Part shown: positions 51,011 through 59,366 of the stretch, one piece after another | How positions within the stretch are numbered: the first letter of the stretch is position 1 | Layout of the letters: each line of letters opens with the position of its first letter | Source of the DNA: an uncultured Eubacterium sp. | GTDB taxonomy: Bacteria; Bacillota; Clostridia; Lachnospirales; Lachnospiraceae | Direction of reading: 5' to 3' | Assembly: GCA_910584065.1 (NCBI GenBank) | Contig: CAJTZN010000007.1 | Span: 1 to 64,000, forward strand | Length of the DNA stretch: 64,000 bases | Program-made: the position numbers and the translations under genes | Notes under the pieces: generated by a model | The model's input: the letters and a program-made list of their open reading frames with translations, nothing else | Told to the model about the DNA's origin: nothing | The model's database searches: none

Positions 51011-52678
51011 TTACTCTACCCAAAGCTTCGCCGCATCCATAAATGCCTGGAACGCAGGTTTCGGATCGTTTATATCTTTTCCAAACAGGAGCGGTTTAAA
51101 GTTTTTACGCCACGAATACGTATCGCACAGTCCCCAGATCGTAATTCCTGTGATACCTTTTGGACTGACTGTCTTATCACGCTGTTTCTGCTTGGTCACG
51201 ATCAGTTTCATCAGATCTCCGACATATTTCGCCTGATCTTCGTCCGTCTGCCCTTTGTTCTGAACGGTATTCGCGTTATCCGGATCAAAGTTCGTCGTGA
51301 CATCCATCTCCGTCACCTGGACTTCCAGTCCGGTCGCCAGGAACTTATCCATCGCCGCGCCGTATTCATCCAGCGTCGGACGGTCTACATCGACATGCGT
51401 CTGCATACCGATACCGCCGCAGATCTTCGCCTCTTCTCCCTCGTTGATATAATTCACGAGCGATACGAGATCATCCGCGCAGAAATACGTGTCATAATCA
51501 TTGTAGAACAAAGTCACCGTATCCTGTACGCCGTACTGTTTCAGCGTATCATAGGCAAGTTCAAATGCTTTCTTCACATAAGTCGGCTGAAGTTCCATGT
51601 CGCCGTAAACCGTCATCCATGTCTTTGGCGTTGGATCATTGTCGCGGTGGAGATACTCATTTGTCACATCCCAGGCATAAATGATGCTTCCGGCCTTTCC
51701 TGCCACTTTCTGTTCCTGTTTCAACATATGATCCATCACCGTGCGCACATAGAACTCCAGTCTGGCGTCCATAACCTCCGGTGTAACCGCCTTTCCTCCG
51801 GTATAATTCCTGGAGAAGAACCAGTCCGGTGTCTGCTGATGCCACATGAGTACATGCGCGCGCATCTGAATTCCGTAGAACTTCGCCACCTCTATAATTC
51901 TGTCCAACGTTGCTAAATTCAGTTTTGGCACTTTATCTTCCGTGTAATTGTCCGGAATAATATATCCAAGTTCAAGCGCTTCCTCCTTCGAAATCAGTTC
52001 AGCACCCCACTGGTTACCAAGAACGCCCGTCGGCTTCATCTCGTCCTCTAACGTAAAGCTGTTAAAGTTTTCTTTGACAAACTTCATCGTCGCCTCATCC
52101 TGCAGGTCATTATTTCCCCGCCAGCCATTATAGTTCAAACTGCTGCCCATATGCGGGAAAATCCCCTGGTATCTCTTCAATATACTATTTGAAGTAAGAT
52201 CCGGTTTCAGCCCCTGATCATCCGAAGCCGGTGCTGACGGCGCCGGACTATTTCCTCCCGGAACAGCCGTATTTCCCGGTGCCTGCGTCTGTGGCGGCGC
52301 CGGGGTCGGGGTCGACGGGGTCGCTGTCTTCACCACGGATGGTACCGTCTTCTTTTTCACCGTCACCTTACATTTCAGCGAATACGTTTTCTTTCCTTTC
52401 ACCTTGCATGTGATCACGGCGCTTCCTTTCGCCTTCGCCGTAACCTTTCCCCCGTATTTCCCGCTCTTTTTCACGGCCGCCACTTTTTTCTTATTACTCT
52501 TCCAGGTAATCTTCGCCCCTTTGGCTTTCGTTACCTTCAGCGTTTTTGTTTTCCCAGCCGTCAGCGTCAGCTTTTTATTCGAAAGCTTCGGCTTCGCTGC
52601 CGCGGCTGCCTCCGTGCTTCCCCCCATGACTGTCACGCACATTGCCACAGCCAGCATTCCTGCTACACATCTTCTCAT
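51011..52678 (-). CDS. Secreted GH10 endo-1,4-beta-xylanase, paralogue
   Basis: The ATG at 52678 after AAAGGATG is the proper start; 21 upstream codons overlap the previous gene. The 555-residue protein repeats the layout of its neighbour: signal peptide (CVAGMLAVAMCVTVMGGSTE), lysine-rich Ig-like domain (PKLSNKKLTLTAGKTKTLKV, KSNKKKVAAVKKSGKYG), Pro/Thr linker and GH10 domain with acid/base in WDVTNEYLHRDND (about E341) and nucleophile in VQVTEMDVTTNF (about E455). Differences near the substrate loops (EYLHRDNDPTPK) suggest different product profiles. The two genes are 34 bp apart on one strand. Confidence 0.94.
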   Translation of the reverse strand: MRRCVAGMLAVAMCVTVMGGSTEAAAAAKPKLSNKKLTLTAGKTKTLKVTKAKGAKITWKSNKKKVAAVKKSGKYGGKVTAKAKGSAVITCKVKGKKTYSLKCKVTVKKKTVPSVVKTATPSTPTPAPPQTQAPGNTAVPGGNSPAPSAPASDDQGLKPDLTSNSILKRYQGIFPHMGSSLNYNGWRGNNDLQDEATMKFVKENFNSFTLEDEMKPTGVLGNQWGAELISKEEALELGYIIPDNYTEDKVPKLNLATLDRIIEVAKFYGIQMRAHVLMWHQQTPDWFFSRNYTGGKAVTPEVMDARLEFYVRTVMDHMLKQEQKVAGKAGSIIYAWDVTNEYLHRDNDPTPKTWMTVYGDMELQPTYVKKAFELAYDTLKQYGVQDTVTLFYNDYDTYFCADDLVSLVNYINEGEEAKICGGIGMQTHVDVDRPTLDEYGAAMDKFLATGLEVQVTEMDVTTNFDPDNANTVQNKGQTDEDQAKYVGDLMKLIVTKQKQRDKTVSPKGITGITIWGLCDTYSWRKNFKPLLFGKDINDPKPAFQAFMDAAKLWVE

Positions 52679-52710
52679 CTCACTTACATCCTTTCTTGTC
52701 ACTGTATGTC

Positions 52711-53328
52711 TCACATACTCTGTACATATTGTTTGATACATTCTACCGTCTTATCAATGCCCGCCAGGTCACTGCGGATCGTCAGGGCGTAGTTACACAG
52801 GTTATCCCATCGGTCCCCGGTGTGATACCGGTAATAGTTTCCCCGGCTCTTGTCCTTTTTCGCCACCGTCTCAGCCGCGTGCTCCGGAGCGATATGATCG
52901 ACCTCGATCGACCGCTGGATCCGAAAATCCAAATCGGCGCTGATAAAGACATTTACTACATCATCAAGATCGCGTAATATGTAATCCGCGCATCTGCCCA
53001 CGATGACACATGGACCCTCGTCCGCCACCTTTCGGATCACATTGGACTGTGCGAGAAAAATCCGGTCATCCAGCGACAATCCCGCAAATCCCACATCCTG
53101 ATTTGTAAACACGTTCATTCCCATGGCAATGGAATACAAAAGGCTGTTTGTCGCCTTGTCCTCCACTGTCTGGAAAGCAGTTTCCGAAAAACCGGTCTCT
53201 TTCGCTGCCCTGGAGATGATCTCATTGTCGTAAAATGGTACACCGAACTGCTCCGCCAGCTTTTTCCCGATCTCTCTTCCCCCACTGCCATACTGCCTGC
53301 TAATTGTAACGATCTTTTTCAAATCCAA
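52711..53328 (-). CDS. Cytidylate kinase-like family protein
   Basis: The 205-residue protein starts MDLKKIVTISRQYGSGGREI, with the P-loop variant RQYGSGGREIG, then KLAEQFGVPFYDNEIISRAA, SLDDRIFLAQSNVIRKVADE, CVIVGRCADYILRD and RSRGNYYRYHTGD-like residues. This is the cytidylate kinase-like family common in Firmicutes, which lacks the canonical CMP-binding insert; the substrate is unproven. It precedes the xylanase genes by 32 bp and may be transcribed with them, although a functional link is not evident. Confidence 0.88.
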   Translation of the reverse strand: MDLKKIVTISRQYGSGGREIGKKLAEQFGVPFYDNEIISRAAKETGFSETAFQTVEDKATNSLLYSIAMGMNVFTNQDVGFAGLSLDDRIFLAQSNVIRKVADEGPCVIVGRCADYILRDLDDVVNVFISADLDFRIQRSIEVDHIAPEHAAETVAKKDKSRGNYYRYHTGDRWDNLCNYALTIRSDLAGIDKTVECIKQYVQSM

Positions 53329-53346
53329 TCACCACTCTTGTCAAAA

Positions 53347-53381
53347 AATCCGGAGCTGCCGGTTAACGGTTTCTCCGGATT
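53347..53381 (-). terminator. Terminator downstream of the AraC gene
   Basis: AATCCGGAG (53347-53355) and CTCCGGATT (53373-53381) pair perfectly, with an inner CCGGTTAACGG. On the minus strand TTTTTTGA follows. It separates the AraC gene from the cytidylate kinase-like gene. Confidence 0.75.
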
Positions 53382-53467
53382 CTTGTATTTTTGTTCATTT
53401 TATATTTTACTCGGTATACAGTTCTTTTTCAATGACATATCATGAATTATAATTGATACATCCCGAA

Positions 53468-54265
53468 CTACAGGGACACCCCTTTGATCGTCTTCGCAGC
53501 CCCGCTGTGCTCTTTCCGGTATTGCGTGGGCGTCATCCCCTCCCGGCTCTTAAACTGCCTGGAAAAATGTTCCCAATTATTGTAACCACACTGCTGGCTG
53601 ATCTCCGAAATACTTTTCGTCGTTCGCAGCAGTAAAAGTTTCGCCCGGTTCGTCCTGCTTAAAATAACCTCGTTGATACAGGTGATCCCGAAGAAATTCT
53701 TATAGAACTTCTGCAGGGAGCGCGTACCGAGTTTCACATACTGGGCCATTTCCTCCAACGTCCACTGACGTTCCGGATGCTGATAGATCTGTTCCCTCAG
53801 CGACAGGAAAGATTCCTGATATCCTGAATCTTCCTCCTGAAACGCGTAGTCGTGCAGGCGGTGAAAGATAATGTGCATCAGCTGTTCGATCACATACTGG
53901 GAACTTCTGTGCTGCCAGAAGTTTTCGTTTGCCACCGCCTGCCAGTAGATCTTATACCAGCTCAGATCCGGACAGGACACCGGTACGCCAAATGGAAGGA
54001 ATCCCTTCTGATACAGTTCTTCATCACAGTTAAAGCGGATCCAGCTGTAGACCAGTTCCCCGCCTGCCGATCGGTAATGAACCCTCTGCCCCGGCTGGTA
54101 CAGGATACATGTGCTTTCCGGATACTCCCGCATCTCGCCTCCCACCTCAATCCATGTGCGGGTTTCAAACAGCATGATCTCATATTCCCCTGGGGCGTAC
54201 ACAAGATCGTCTACAAAGGATTCCTGTTTGTGTTCATCCATCACAGCGTACAAGATGTTAATCAT
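53468..54265 (-). CDS. AraC family transcriptional regulator
   Basis: The ATG at 54265 follows GGAGGT; the upstream TTG contains that site. The 265-residue protein has an N-terminal cupin-like sensing domain (YAPGEYEIMLFETRTWIEVG, YQPGQRVHYRSAGGELVYSW) and a C-terminal double helix-turn-helix (RQWTLEEMAQYVKLGTRSLQ, ISEISQQCGYNNWEHFSRQF, KSREGMTPTQYRKEH). It lies in the xylan locus between the esterase and xylanase genes, so it probably controls them in response to a xylo-oligosaccharide or related sugar; the ligand is inferred. Confidence 0.9.
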   Translation of the reverse strand: MINILYAVMDEHKQESFVDDLVYAPGEYEIMLFETRTWIEVGGEMREYPESTCILYQPGQRVHYRSAGGELVYSWIRFNCDEELYQKGFLPFGVPVSCPDLSWYKIYWQAVANENFWQHRSSQYVIEQLMHIIFHRLHDYAFQEEDSGYQESFLSLREQIYQHPERQWTLEEMAQYVKLGTRSLQKFYKNFFGITCINEVILSRTNRAKLLLLRTTKSISEISQQCGYNNWEHFSRQFKSREGMTPTQYRKEHSGAAKTIKGVSL

Positions 54266-54286
54266 GTTAAAAACCTCCAAATGTCA

Positions 54287-55993
54287 CTAGTTATACCCCA
54301 GTGCCAATACGGTGAAGTCCTTGCCCTCATCGCCCTCTGCCATCTTAATCTCAATCTCATGTTTGGCAGCGGTATCCTCACTGAATCCGAGTTCGGGAAC
54401 TGCCTGGTCCCATCCATCAGATTTGTATCCGGTCAGATTTTTCACCTTTTTGCCATCGACCCAGAGTTCCGCCGCACCTGCCGATTTTGAACTCGTATAT
54501 TTCGTTATGATGATCAGGTTTTTGCAGTTGATCACCGCTTTGATCCCGGCTGCTCCAGACGTCGCCTTATGCATGAAGTTCACCGGAAAAGCGGAGGCTT
54601 TGCCGGAATGATGATACTTCCACACAGCTGGGTCTGTTCCATCAAAATTGCCTTTGTCAAACGATTCCACTTCACTCAATGTCGTAGTATCCGTATCTGC
54701 CCAGATCGTCTTCATGTCTGTAAAGGCATCCGTCTTTTTCGGTGCAGGCAGGTTCGCACTGTCGATATTATCCTCTTCTGCCGTCTCCCTGCCAATCGTC
54801 TTGATCAGCGTCATCACACAGTCCGCCATGAGTTTGTGGCCGTCATTCGTGGGGTGCATGCCGTCACTCGCATAGTACCAGTCCGTAAAACCGTCTTCCG
54901 AAAGACGTTCCTTTACGGCATCGCCCATACTCACCATCGGCAGGTCATAATGTTCTCCGTACGGGATATAGGAAGATTCCATCACGCGGTTGCTGTCGGT
55001 CTTGCTTCCCTTGAAAATAGAGAAGATCAGCACGACTGCCGAACCCGACTTCAGGCCGCGGCGGATCAGTCCCTCATAGGCGCCGCCGTTCGTACATTCC
55101 CCGTAATCATTGACCGCAAATTCGATGAACAGTATATCCGGCGCTTTTCCGAGTTTGCCCACAATGTCACGCTCGTAACGCACGATTCCCAGTGACGACG
55201 GCGTACCGCTCATGCCGGCATTGACAAAATGCACGTTTTCACCGCCATTGACCCCGTATCTCTCGCCAAATGCCTTGGCTGACAGGGACGCGTAACAATT
55301 TTCATTGGGATCTGCTGCCGCCCCTTCCGTGATCGAGCCGCCGATATAACCGATGTTCACTTCCTCACCGGCTCTCGCCTTCGCGATCGCTTTTTTGATC
55401 CTCGCGTTATTTCCTGTAGAGAGAACCGAGTTCTCCCTCGTTTGCTTATAAACCGGATCCTCATCCGGATCATCGGTCGGTTCCGGCACTTCCGTCACCA
55501 CAGGCGGCGTGAGTGTCACGAGCGGCGGCTGTGCTGTAGGCTGTACCGATGGCTGGTTTTGCGGTGCCTGCGTCGATGGCTGCCCCGGCGCTGCCGTCAC
55601 AACCGGCGCGGTAGGAACCGCAGGTGCTGCCGTCTGTTTCCGCTTGTCCTTCACTGTCACCTTCACTGTTCCGATGCTCTTCGTCTTCTTTTTATAAACC
55701 TCTTTTACCTTCACCTTTGCCGTTCCTTTTTTTACCGCAGTTACGACACCCTTCTTACTTACTTTGATCTTTTTATTCGAAGCCTGAAACGTATACTTCG
55801 CTTTACTTTTCTTCCCCGTCAGGCCGATCGTCTTCTTCTTTCCAACCTCCAGAGTCATGGACTTTGTTTTCAGTTTGGCTTTTTTCGCCGCCTGCGTGCT
55901 GGCAGGATCCGACAGTATACCCGCGAAACAAGAACCCGTTACGGCTAACGCCAGGCCAAATGAAACAATTCTTTTACCACTTTTTGTTAGCAT
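54287..55993 (-). CDS. Secreted SGNH/GDSL esterase with lysine-rich Ig-like domain
   Basis: The ATG at 55993 follows a GGGGGG site; 15 codons upstream are discounted. The 568-residue protein has a signal peptide (IVSFGLALAVTGSCFAGILS), a lysine-rich Ig-like domain (KTKSMTLEVGKKKTIGL to VKVTVKDK), a Pro/Gln/Thr linker and an SGNH hydrolase domain (about 200-400). The nucleophile Ser is in YIGGSITEGAAAD, block II Gly in NAGMSGTPSS, block III Asn in EFAVNDYGEC and the Asp-His pair in SDGMHPTNDGH. The C-terminal 130 residues look like a carbohydrate-binding beta domain. In a xylan locus, acetyl-xylan deacetylation is the likely reaction. Confidence 0.85.
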   Translation of the reverse strand: MLTKSGKRIVSFGLALAVTGSCFAGILSDPASTQAAKKAKLKTKSMTLEVGKKKTIGLTGKKSKAKYTFQASNKKIKVSKKGVVTAVKKGTAKVKVKEVYKKKTKSIGTVKVTVKDKRKQTAAPAVPTAPVVTAAPGQPSTQAPQNQPSVQPTAQPPLVTLTPPVVTEVPEPTDDPDEDPVYKQTRENSVLSTGNNARIKKAIAKARAGEEVNIGYIGGSITEGAAADPNENCYASLSAKAFGERYGVNGGENVHFVNAGMSGTPSSLGIVRYERDIVGKLGKAPDILFIEFAVNDYGECTNGGAYEGLIRRGLKSGSAVVLIFSIFKGSKTDSNRVMESSYIPYGEHYDLPMVSMGDAVKERLSEDGFTDWYYASDGMHPTNDGHKLMADCVMTLIKTIGRETAEEDNIDSANLPAPKKTDAFTDMKTIWADTDTTTLSEVESFDKGNFDGTDPAVWKYHHSGKASAFPVNFMHKATSGAAGIKAVINCKNLIIITKYTSSKSAGAAELWVDGKKVKNLTGYKSDGWDQAVPELGFSEDTAAKHEIEIKMAEGDEGKDFTVLALGYN

Positions 55994-56196
55994 TTTGCTG
56001 CCCCCCTTTTCTTTCTTAACATTAGTAACCTCTAACATTAACTATACACTACATTTTTTGCATTTCCAATGATATATCGTGCACATTGATTGAAATATTT
56101 TGCTCTCATTTGATATATTTAGAACTTTCTTCCAGTTTCAAACAGACGCGGCGGCAAAAATTCAGAAAAGATTATGCTTCCTATCCGTATCTATCA

Positions 56197-56226
56197 CAGA
56201 CAAAAACGCAGACGCCGCTGTATAAT
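56197..56226 (+). promoter_or_regulatory. Probable promoter of the GH43 gene
   Basis: A perfect TATAAT at 56221-56226 has CAGACA about 18 bp upstream as a weak -35. A second candidate, TTGAAA and TATATT with 18 bp between, lies some 110 bp further upstream. A small GC stem (CCGAAGGC/GCCTTTCGG) follows in the leader. The divergent esterase gene shares this 287-bp region. Confidence 0.45.
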
Positions 56227-56280
56227 ATAAAAAAACGCCGAAGGCCTGTGCTTTGCCTTTCGGGGAAATGAGGTGGAACA

Positions 56281-58539
56281 ATGAAAAAACCATGGAAACG
56301 ACTGTTAGCCGGCTCGCTGGCCATCTGCCTGAGCACACTATGTATCATGCCGGACAGCATCCGCGTAAAGGCGGAAAATCCGATCGTACAAACGATGTAT
56401 ACCGCTGATCCGTCCCCGCTCGTTGTCGGGGATACGATGTATGTGTATACAACACGCGATGAACATCGCGAGAGCGCCACAAAAGAATGGAGTCTGATGA
56501 ATGAATGGCGCTGTTTCTCCACGAAAGATATGATAAACTGGACCGACCACGGCCAGATCGCACATGCCGAGACGTTTGACGGCGAAGGAAACTGGCGGGC
56601 CTGGGCACAGCACGTCGTAACAAAACCCGTCACAGAGAACGGTGTTACAAAAAATAAGTACTATCTGTTCGCCCCCTTTAACGGTACCAAAATCGATGTG
56701 GCCGTATCTGACAACCCGTGGGGGCCGTTTGAGGACGCGACGCCCGGCAAATATTTGATCGACGGCGGCTGGGACGGCGGAAATATTGACCCTGCCGTGT
56801 TAGTCGAGGATCACGGAAATCCCGACGATGTGGAAAACTATGACTATTACCTCTACTGGGGCAATCCGTATCTGCGCTACTGCAAACTGACCGATGACCT
56901 GCTGGACGTCGATCCGGATACAGACGGGGACGGAATCTTATCGGAAGAGGAAAGCCAGATCGACCCGCGGTTCTCGAAAAACGATAATAAAATACTGGGC
57001 GAGGTACGCCCGGGCCTGCACAGCTTTCAGACACACGGCGACGAGGGATACGCGTCCTTCGGAGAACCGACACAGGGAGTGAGCACGACCGGTAAATTCC
57101 CGGCCGAACCGGCCAGCAGCAAAGACAAGCGCTCCGCGTTCGAAGAAGGCCCCTGGCTCATCAAACACGATGACGGAAAAGAGGGTACGGACGACTATTT
57201 CCTGTTCTTTGTCGGCGGACGCACGCCGGGGGAAACGGTGGAATACTCGACCGCGCCGTCGCCGATCGGCCCCTGGACATACCGGGGACTCGTAATGGAC
57301 AGGGAAAACGGCTACTCCTGTATCCATCCGGGCGTAGTGGAATTCAAGGGGAAAAACTATCTGTTTTACCTGAACGAAATGCTCGTCGGCGGCAACGGCT
57401 CTGACCGCTCGGTCTGTGTCAAAGAATTTTCCTATGACGAAAATAACCTGATCGTAAAAGAAACCGATGAAAAAACGGCTGCCTTGCTCGAACAGGGCAT
57501 GAAGGATAAGACAAAGGGAACTCCTTATTTCAGTGTCAACGCCATTGGCACGCTGAACCCTTACGAGTTAAACCAGGCGGAAACGATCTGCTGGGCCTCG
57601 AACCTGGACGGTGTGACCGGCGGCTTTAACGGAACCGGACAAGGCGTTAAAACAAAGGCAAAGGAAACGATCACCAAGGATAAAGACCCCGTTACGGGAA
57701 AGGTCGCATTCTGGCAGTCCGCCGCTAAGTTTGGCGTCGTCGTATGCGACATTGACAACAACGACTACATCAAAGTAGCAAACGTGGATTTCGGCGAGAC
57801 GAGAGCCGAACGTTTTACCGTTTCCGCCGCCTGCGGCAAAGGTCTTCCGCCCACGGACCTGACGGAAGACAACAAAGGAAATATGATCTTTAACCCGGAC
57901 TGCGACACGGTTTCCGGAAACATTGAACTGTGGCTCGACTACGGCACGGACAACGAGTGTCAGATCGGCACCGTGACGATCGGTAACACGGGCGACACCA
58001 ATATCTATCAGGACTTTACGACCGAATTGACCGGCGACGCCGTGGGCATCCACGACCTGTATTTCATTTTCCGCGGAGAAGAAAACGCCAAACTGTTCAA
58101 CCTCGACACATGGCAGTTCACAAAAAAAGAGGTGCCGAAACCGACACAGACCCCTGCGGTCCCGACTGCCACGCCGCCTTCGGCCCCGAACCAGCCGGCC
58201 GTAACGGCACAGCCTTCTACCGCGCCAAATATTGGAACAACCCCTTCACCTGGCATTAAAAAACCTGCCAGAACCAAGATTACGAAAGTGAAAAAGAAGG
58301 GAAAAACCAAATGCCTGATCAGCCTGAAAAAAACAGCGAACGCCGCCGGATACCAGATCGAATATTCCACCGATAAGGCGTTTAAGAAAAATGTAAAAAA
58401 GGTAACGGTCAAAAAGCCGTCCTGCACGATAAAAAAACTGCGCAGCGGTAAAAAATACTATTTCCGGGCAAGAGCCTTTGTAAAGTCTTCCGGCAAAATA
58501 GTTTACGGAGCGTACAGCAGCGTAAAGAGTAAAAAATAA
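56281..58539 (+). CDS. Secreted GH43 glycosidase with CBM6-like and FnIII-like modules
   Basis: The 752-residue protein has a signal peptide (RLLAGSLAICLSTLCIMPDS) and a GH43 five-bladed propeller (about 35-400). The catalytic base Asp is in YTADPSPLVVGDTMYVYTTR, the pKa Asp in NIDPAVLVEDHG and the acid Glu in FEEGPWLIKHDD; the late HPGVVEFKGKNYLFY strand also fits. An EF-hand-like loop DPDTDGDGILSEEE is inserted at about 220. A CBM6-like domain (about 440-620), a Pro/Thr linker and a lysine-rich FnIII-like end (YQIEYSTDKAF, YYFRARAFVKSSG) follow. It likely removes arabinose or xylose from xylan. Start after GAGGTGGAACA. Confidence 0.9.
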   Translation: MKKPWKRLLAGSLAICLSTLCIMPDSIRVKAENPIVQTMYTADPSPLVVGDTMYVYTTRDEHRESATKEWSLMNEWRCFSTKDMINWTDHGQIAHAETFDGEGNWRAWAQHVVTKPVTENGVTKNKYYLFAPFNGTKIDVAVSDNPWGPFEDATPGKYLIDGGWDGGNIDPAVLVEDHGNPDDVENYDYYLYWGNPYLRYCKLTDDLLDVDPDTDGDGILSEEESQIDPRFSKNDNKILGEVRPGLHSFQTHGDEGYASFGEPTQGVSTTGKFPAEPASSKDKRSAFEEGPWLIKHDDGKEGTDDYFLFFVGGRTPGETVEYSTAPSPIGPWTYRGLVMDRENGYSCIHPGVVEFKGKNYLFYLNEMLVGGNGSDRSVCVKEFSYDENNLIVKETDEKTAALLEQGMKDKTKGTPYFSVNAIGTLNPYELNQAETICWASNLDGVTGGFNGTGQGVKTKAKETITKDKDPVTGKVAFWQSAAKFGVVVCDIDNNDYIKVANVDFGETRAERFTVSAACGKGLPPTDLTEDNKGNMIFNPDCDTVSGNIELWLDYGTDNECQIGTVTIGNTGDTNIYQDFTTELTGDAVGIHDLYFIFRGEENAKLFNLDTWQFTKKEVPKPTQTPAVPTATPPSAPNQPAVTAQPSTAPNIGTTPSPGIKKPARTKITKVKKKGKTKCLISLKKTANAAGYQIEYSTDKAFKKNVKKVTVKKPSCTIKKLRSGKKYYFRARAFVKSSGKIVYGAYSSVKSKK

Positions 58540-58586
58540 AAAACTCCGGTAAAAAGTTCCGGCAAAAAAATATCCCGCGTCAACCA

Positions 58587-58629
58587 ATCCCGCACGCATC
58601 AGGTGGTACCCCCACTTGTCGTGCGGGAT
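58587..58629. terminator. Hairpin between GH43 and ridA genes
   Basis: ATCCCGCACG (58587-58596) and CGTGCGGGAT (58620-58629) pair perfectly and the loop can form a small GGTGG/CCCAC stem. A-rich DNA precedes it and ATTTC follows, so it can act as a terminator after the GH43 gene, although the T-run is short. Confidence 0.55.
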
Positions 58630-58731
58630 ATTTCAAACCATTTTCCAAATATATCATTGAAGGAACGCGTTCTCTACGTTATTATTAAAGTAACGTATTT
58701 TGTAGAAAAGAAAGGAAAGGTTATCTATACT

Positions 58732-59121
58732 ATGAAAAAAATCATTTCAACCAAGGACGCTCCTGCAGCGATCGGCCCCTATTCCCAGGCAATCGAGATC
58801 AACGGTTTCCTTTTCACTTCCGGTGTGATCCCGATCATTCCGTCCACCGGGGAACTTGCGACGGGTGGGATCGAAGCGCAGGCGGAACAGGCACTGAGCA
58901 ATCTTGCCGCCCTGATCCACGCTTCCGGCGCTCGCATCGAAGACACCGTAAAGACGACCGTATTCATAAAAAACATGGACGACTTTGCCGCGGTAAATGA
59001 CATTTACGCTAAATATTTCACAAAAGATTTTCCCGCCCGTTCCTGCGTAGAAGTTGCCCGCCTTCCCAAAGATGTGCTGATTGAAATTGAGGCAATTGTA
59101 GAAAAGAAAGAAACCATGTAA
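58732..59121 (+). CDS. ridA: RidA family reactive intermediate deaminase
   Basis: The ATG at 58732 follows AAGGAAAGG; the longer open frame upstream passes through the hairpin and is discounted. The 129-residue protein shows the family motifs APAAIGPYSQAIEINGFLFT, SGVIPIIPSTGELATGGIEA, NLAALIHASGARIEDTVKTT and PARSCVEVARLPKDVLIEIE with the conserved Arg. RidA hydrolyses enamine/imine intermediates such as 2-aminoacrylate formed by PLP enzymes. It is a single gene. Confidence 0.95.
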   Translation: MKKIISTKDAPAAIGPYSQAIEINGFLFTSGVIPIIPSTGELATGGIEAQAEQALSNLAALIHASGARIEDTVKTTVFIKNMDDFAAVNDIYAKYFTKDFPARSCVEVARLPKDVLIEIEAIVEKKETM

Positions 59122-59206
59122 ACATCCTGCCTTCTCAGGGCCCCCGTTGGTCCTCAGCTCAACTTTAGGATGAAAACATGGTAATTTTTACACATTTCAA
59201 TTTCAC

Positions 59207-59347
59207 TTGACAACACGGCACAATGTTGATATACTTATTTTACATCTTAATAATTTTGTAATATTTTTTTAACGATTACAATACATTTTAAGAAAACACG
59301 AATTTACCCTCGCATTTTTATACTGCGAAACTTTTATATTGCGAAGC
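59207..59347 (+). promoter_or_regulatory. Strong sigma-A promoter with long AT-rich leader
   Basis: TTGACA (59207-59212), a 17-bp spacer and TATACT (59230-59235) form a near-consensus promoter. It gives a leader of about 125 nt before the NlpC/P60 gene, with a 16-bp tandem duplication (59316-59331, 59332-59347; two mismatches). I do not recognise a riboswitch in the leader. The first 85 bp of the gap after ridA contain nothing notable. Confidence 0.75.
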
Positions 59348-59366
59348 ACATTTTGGAGGGACTAAC

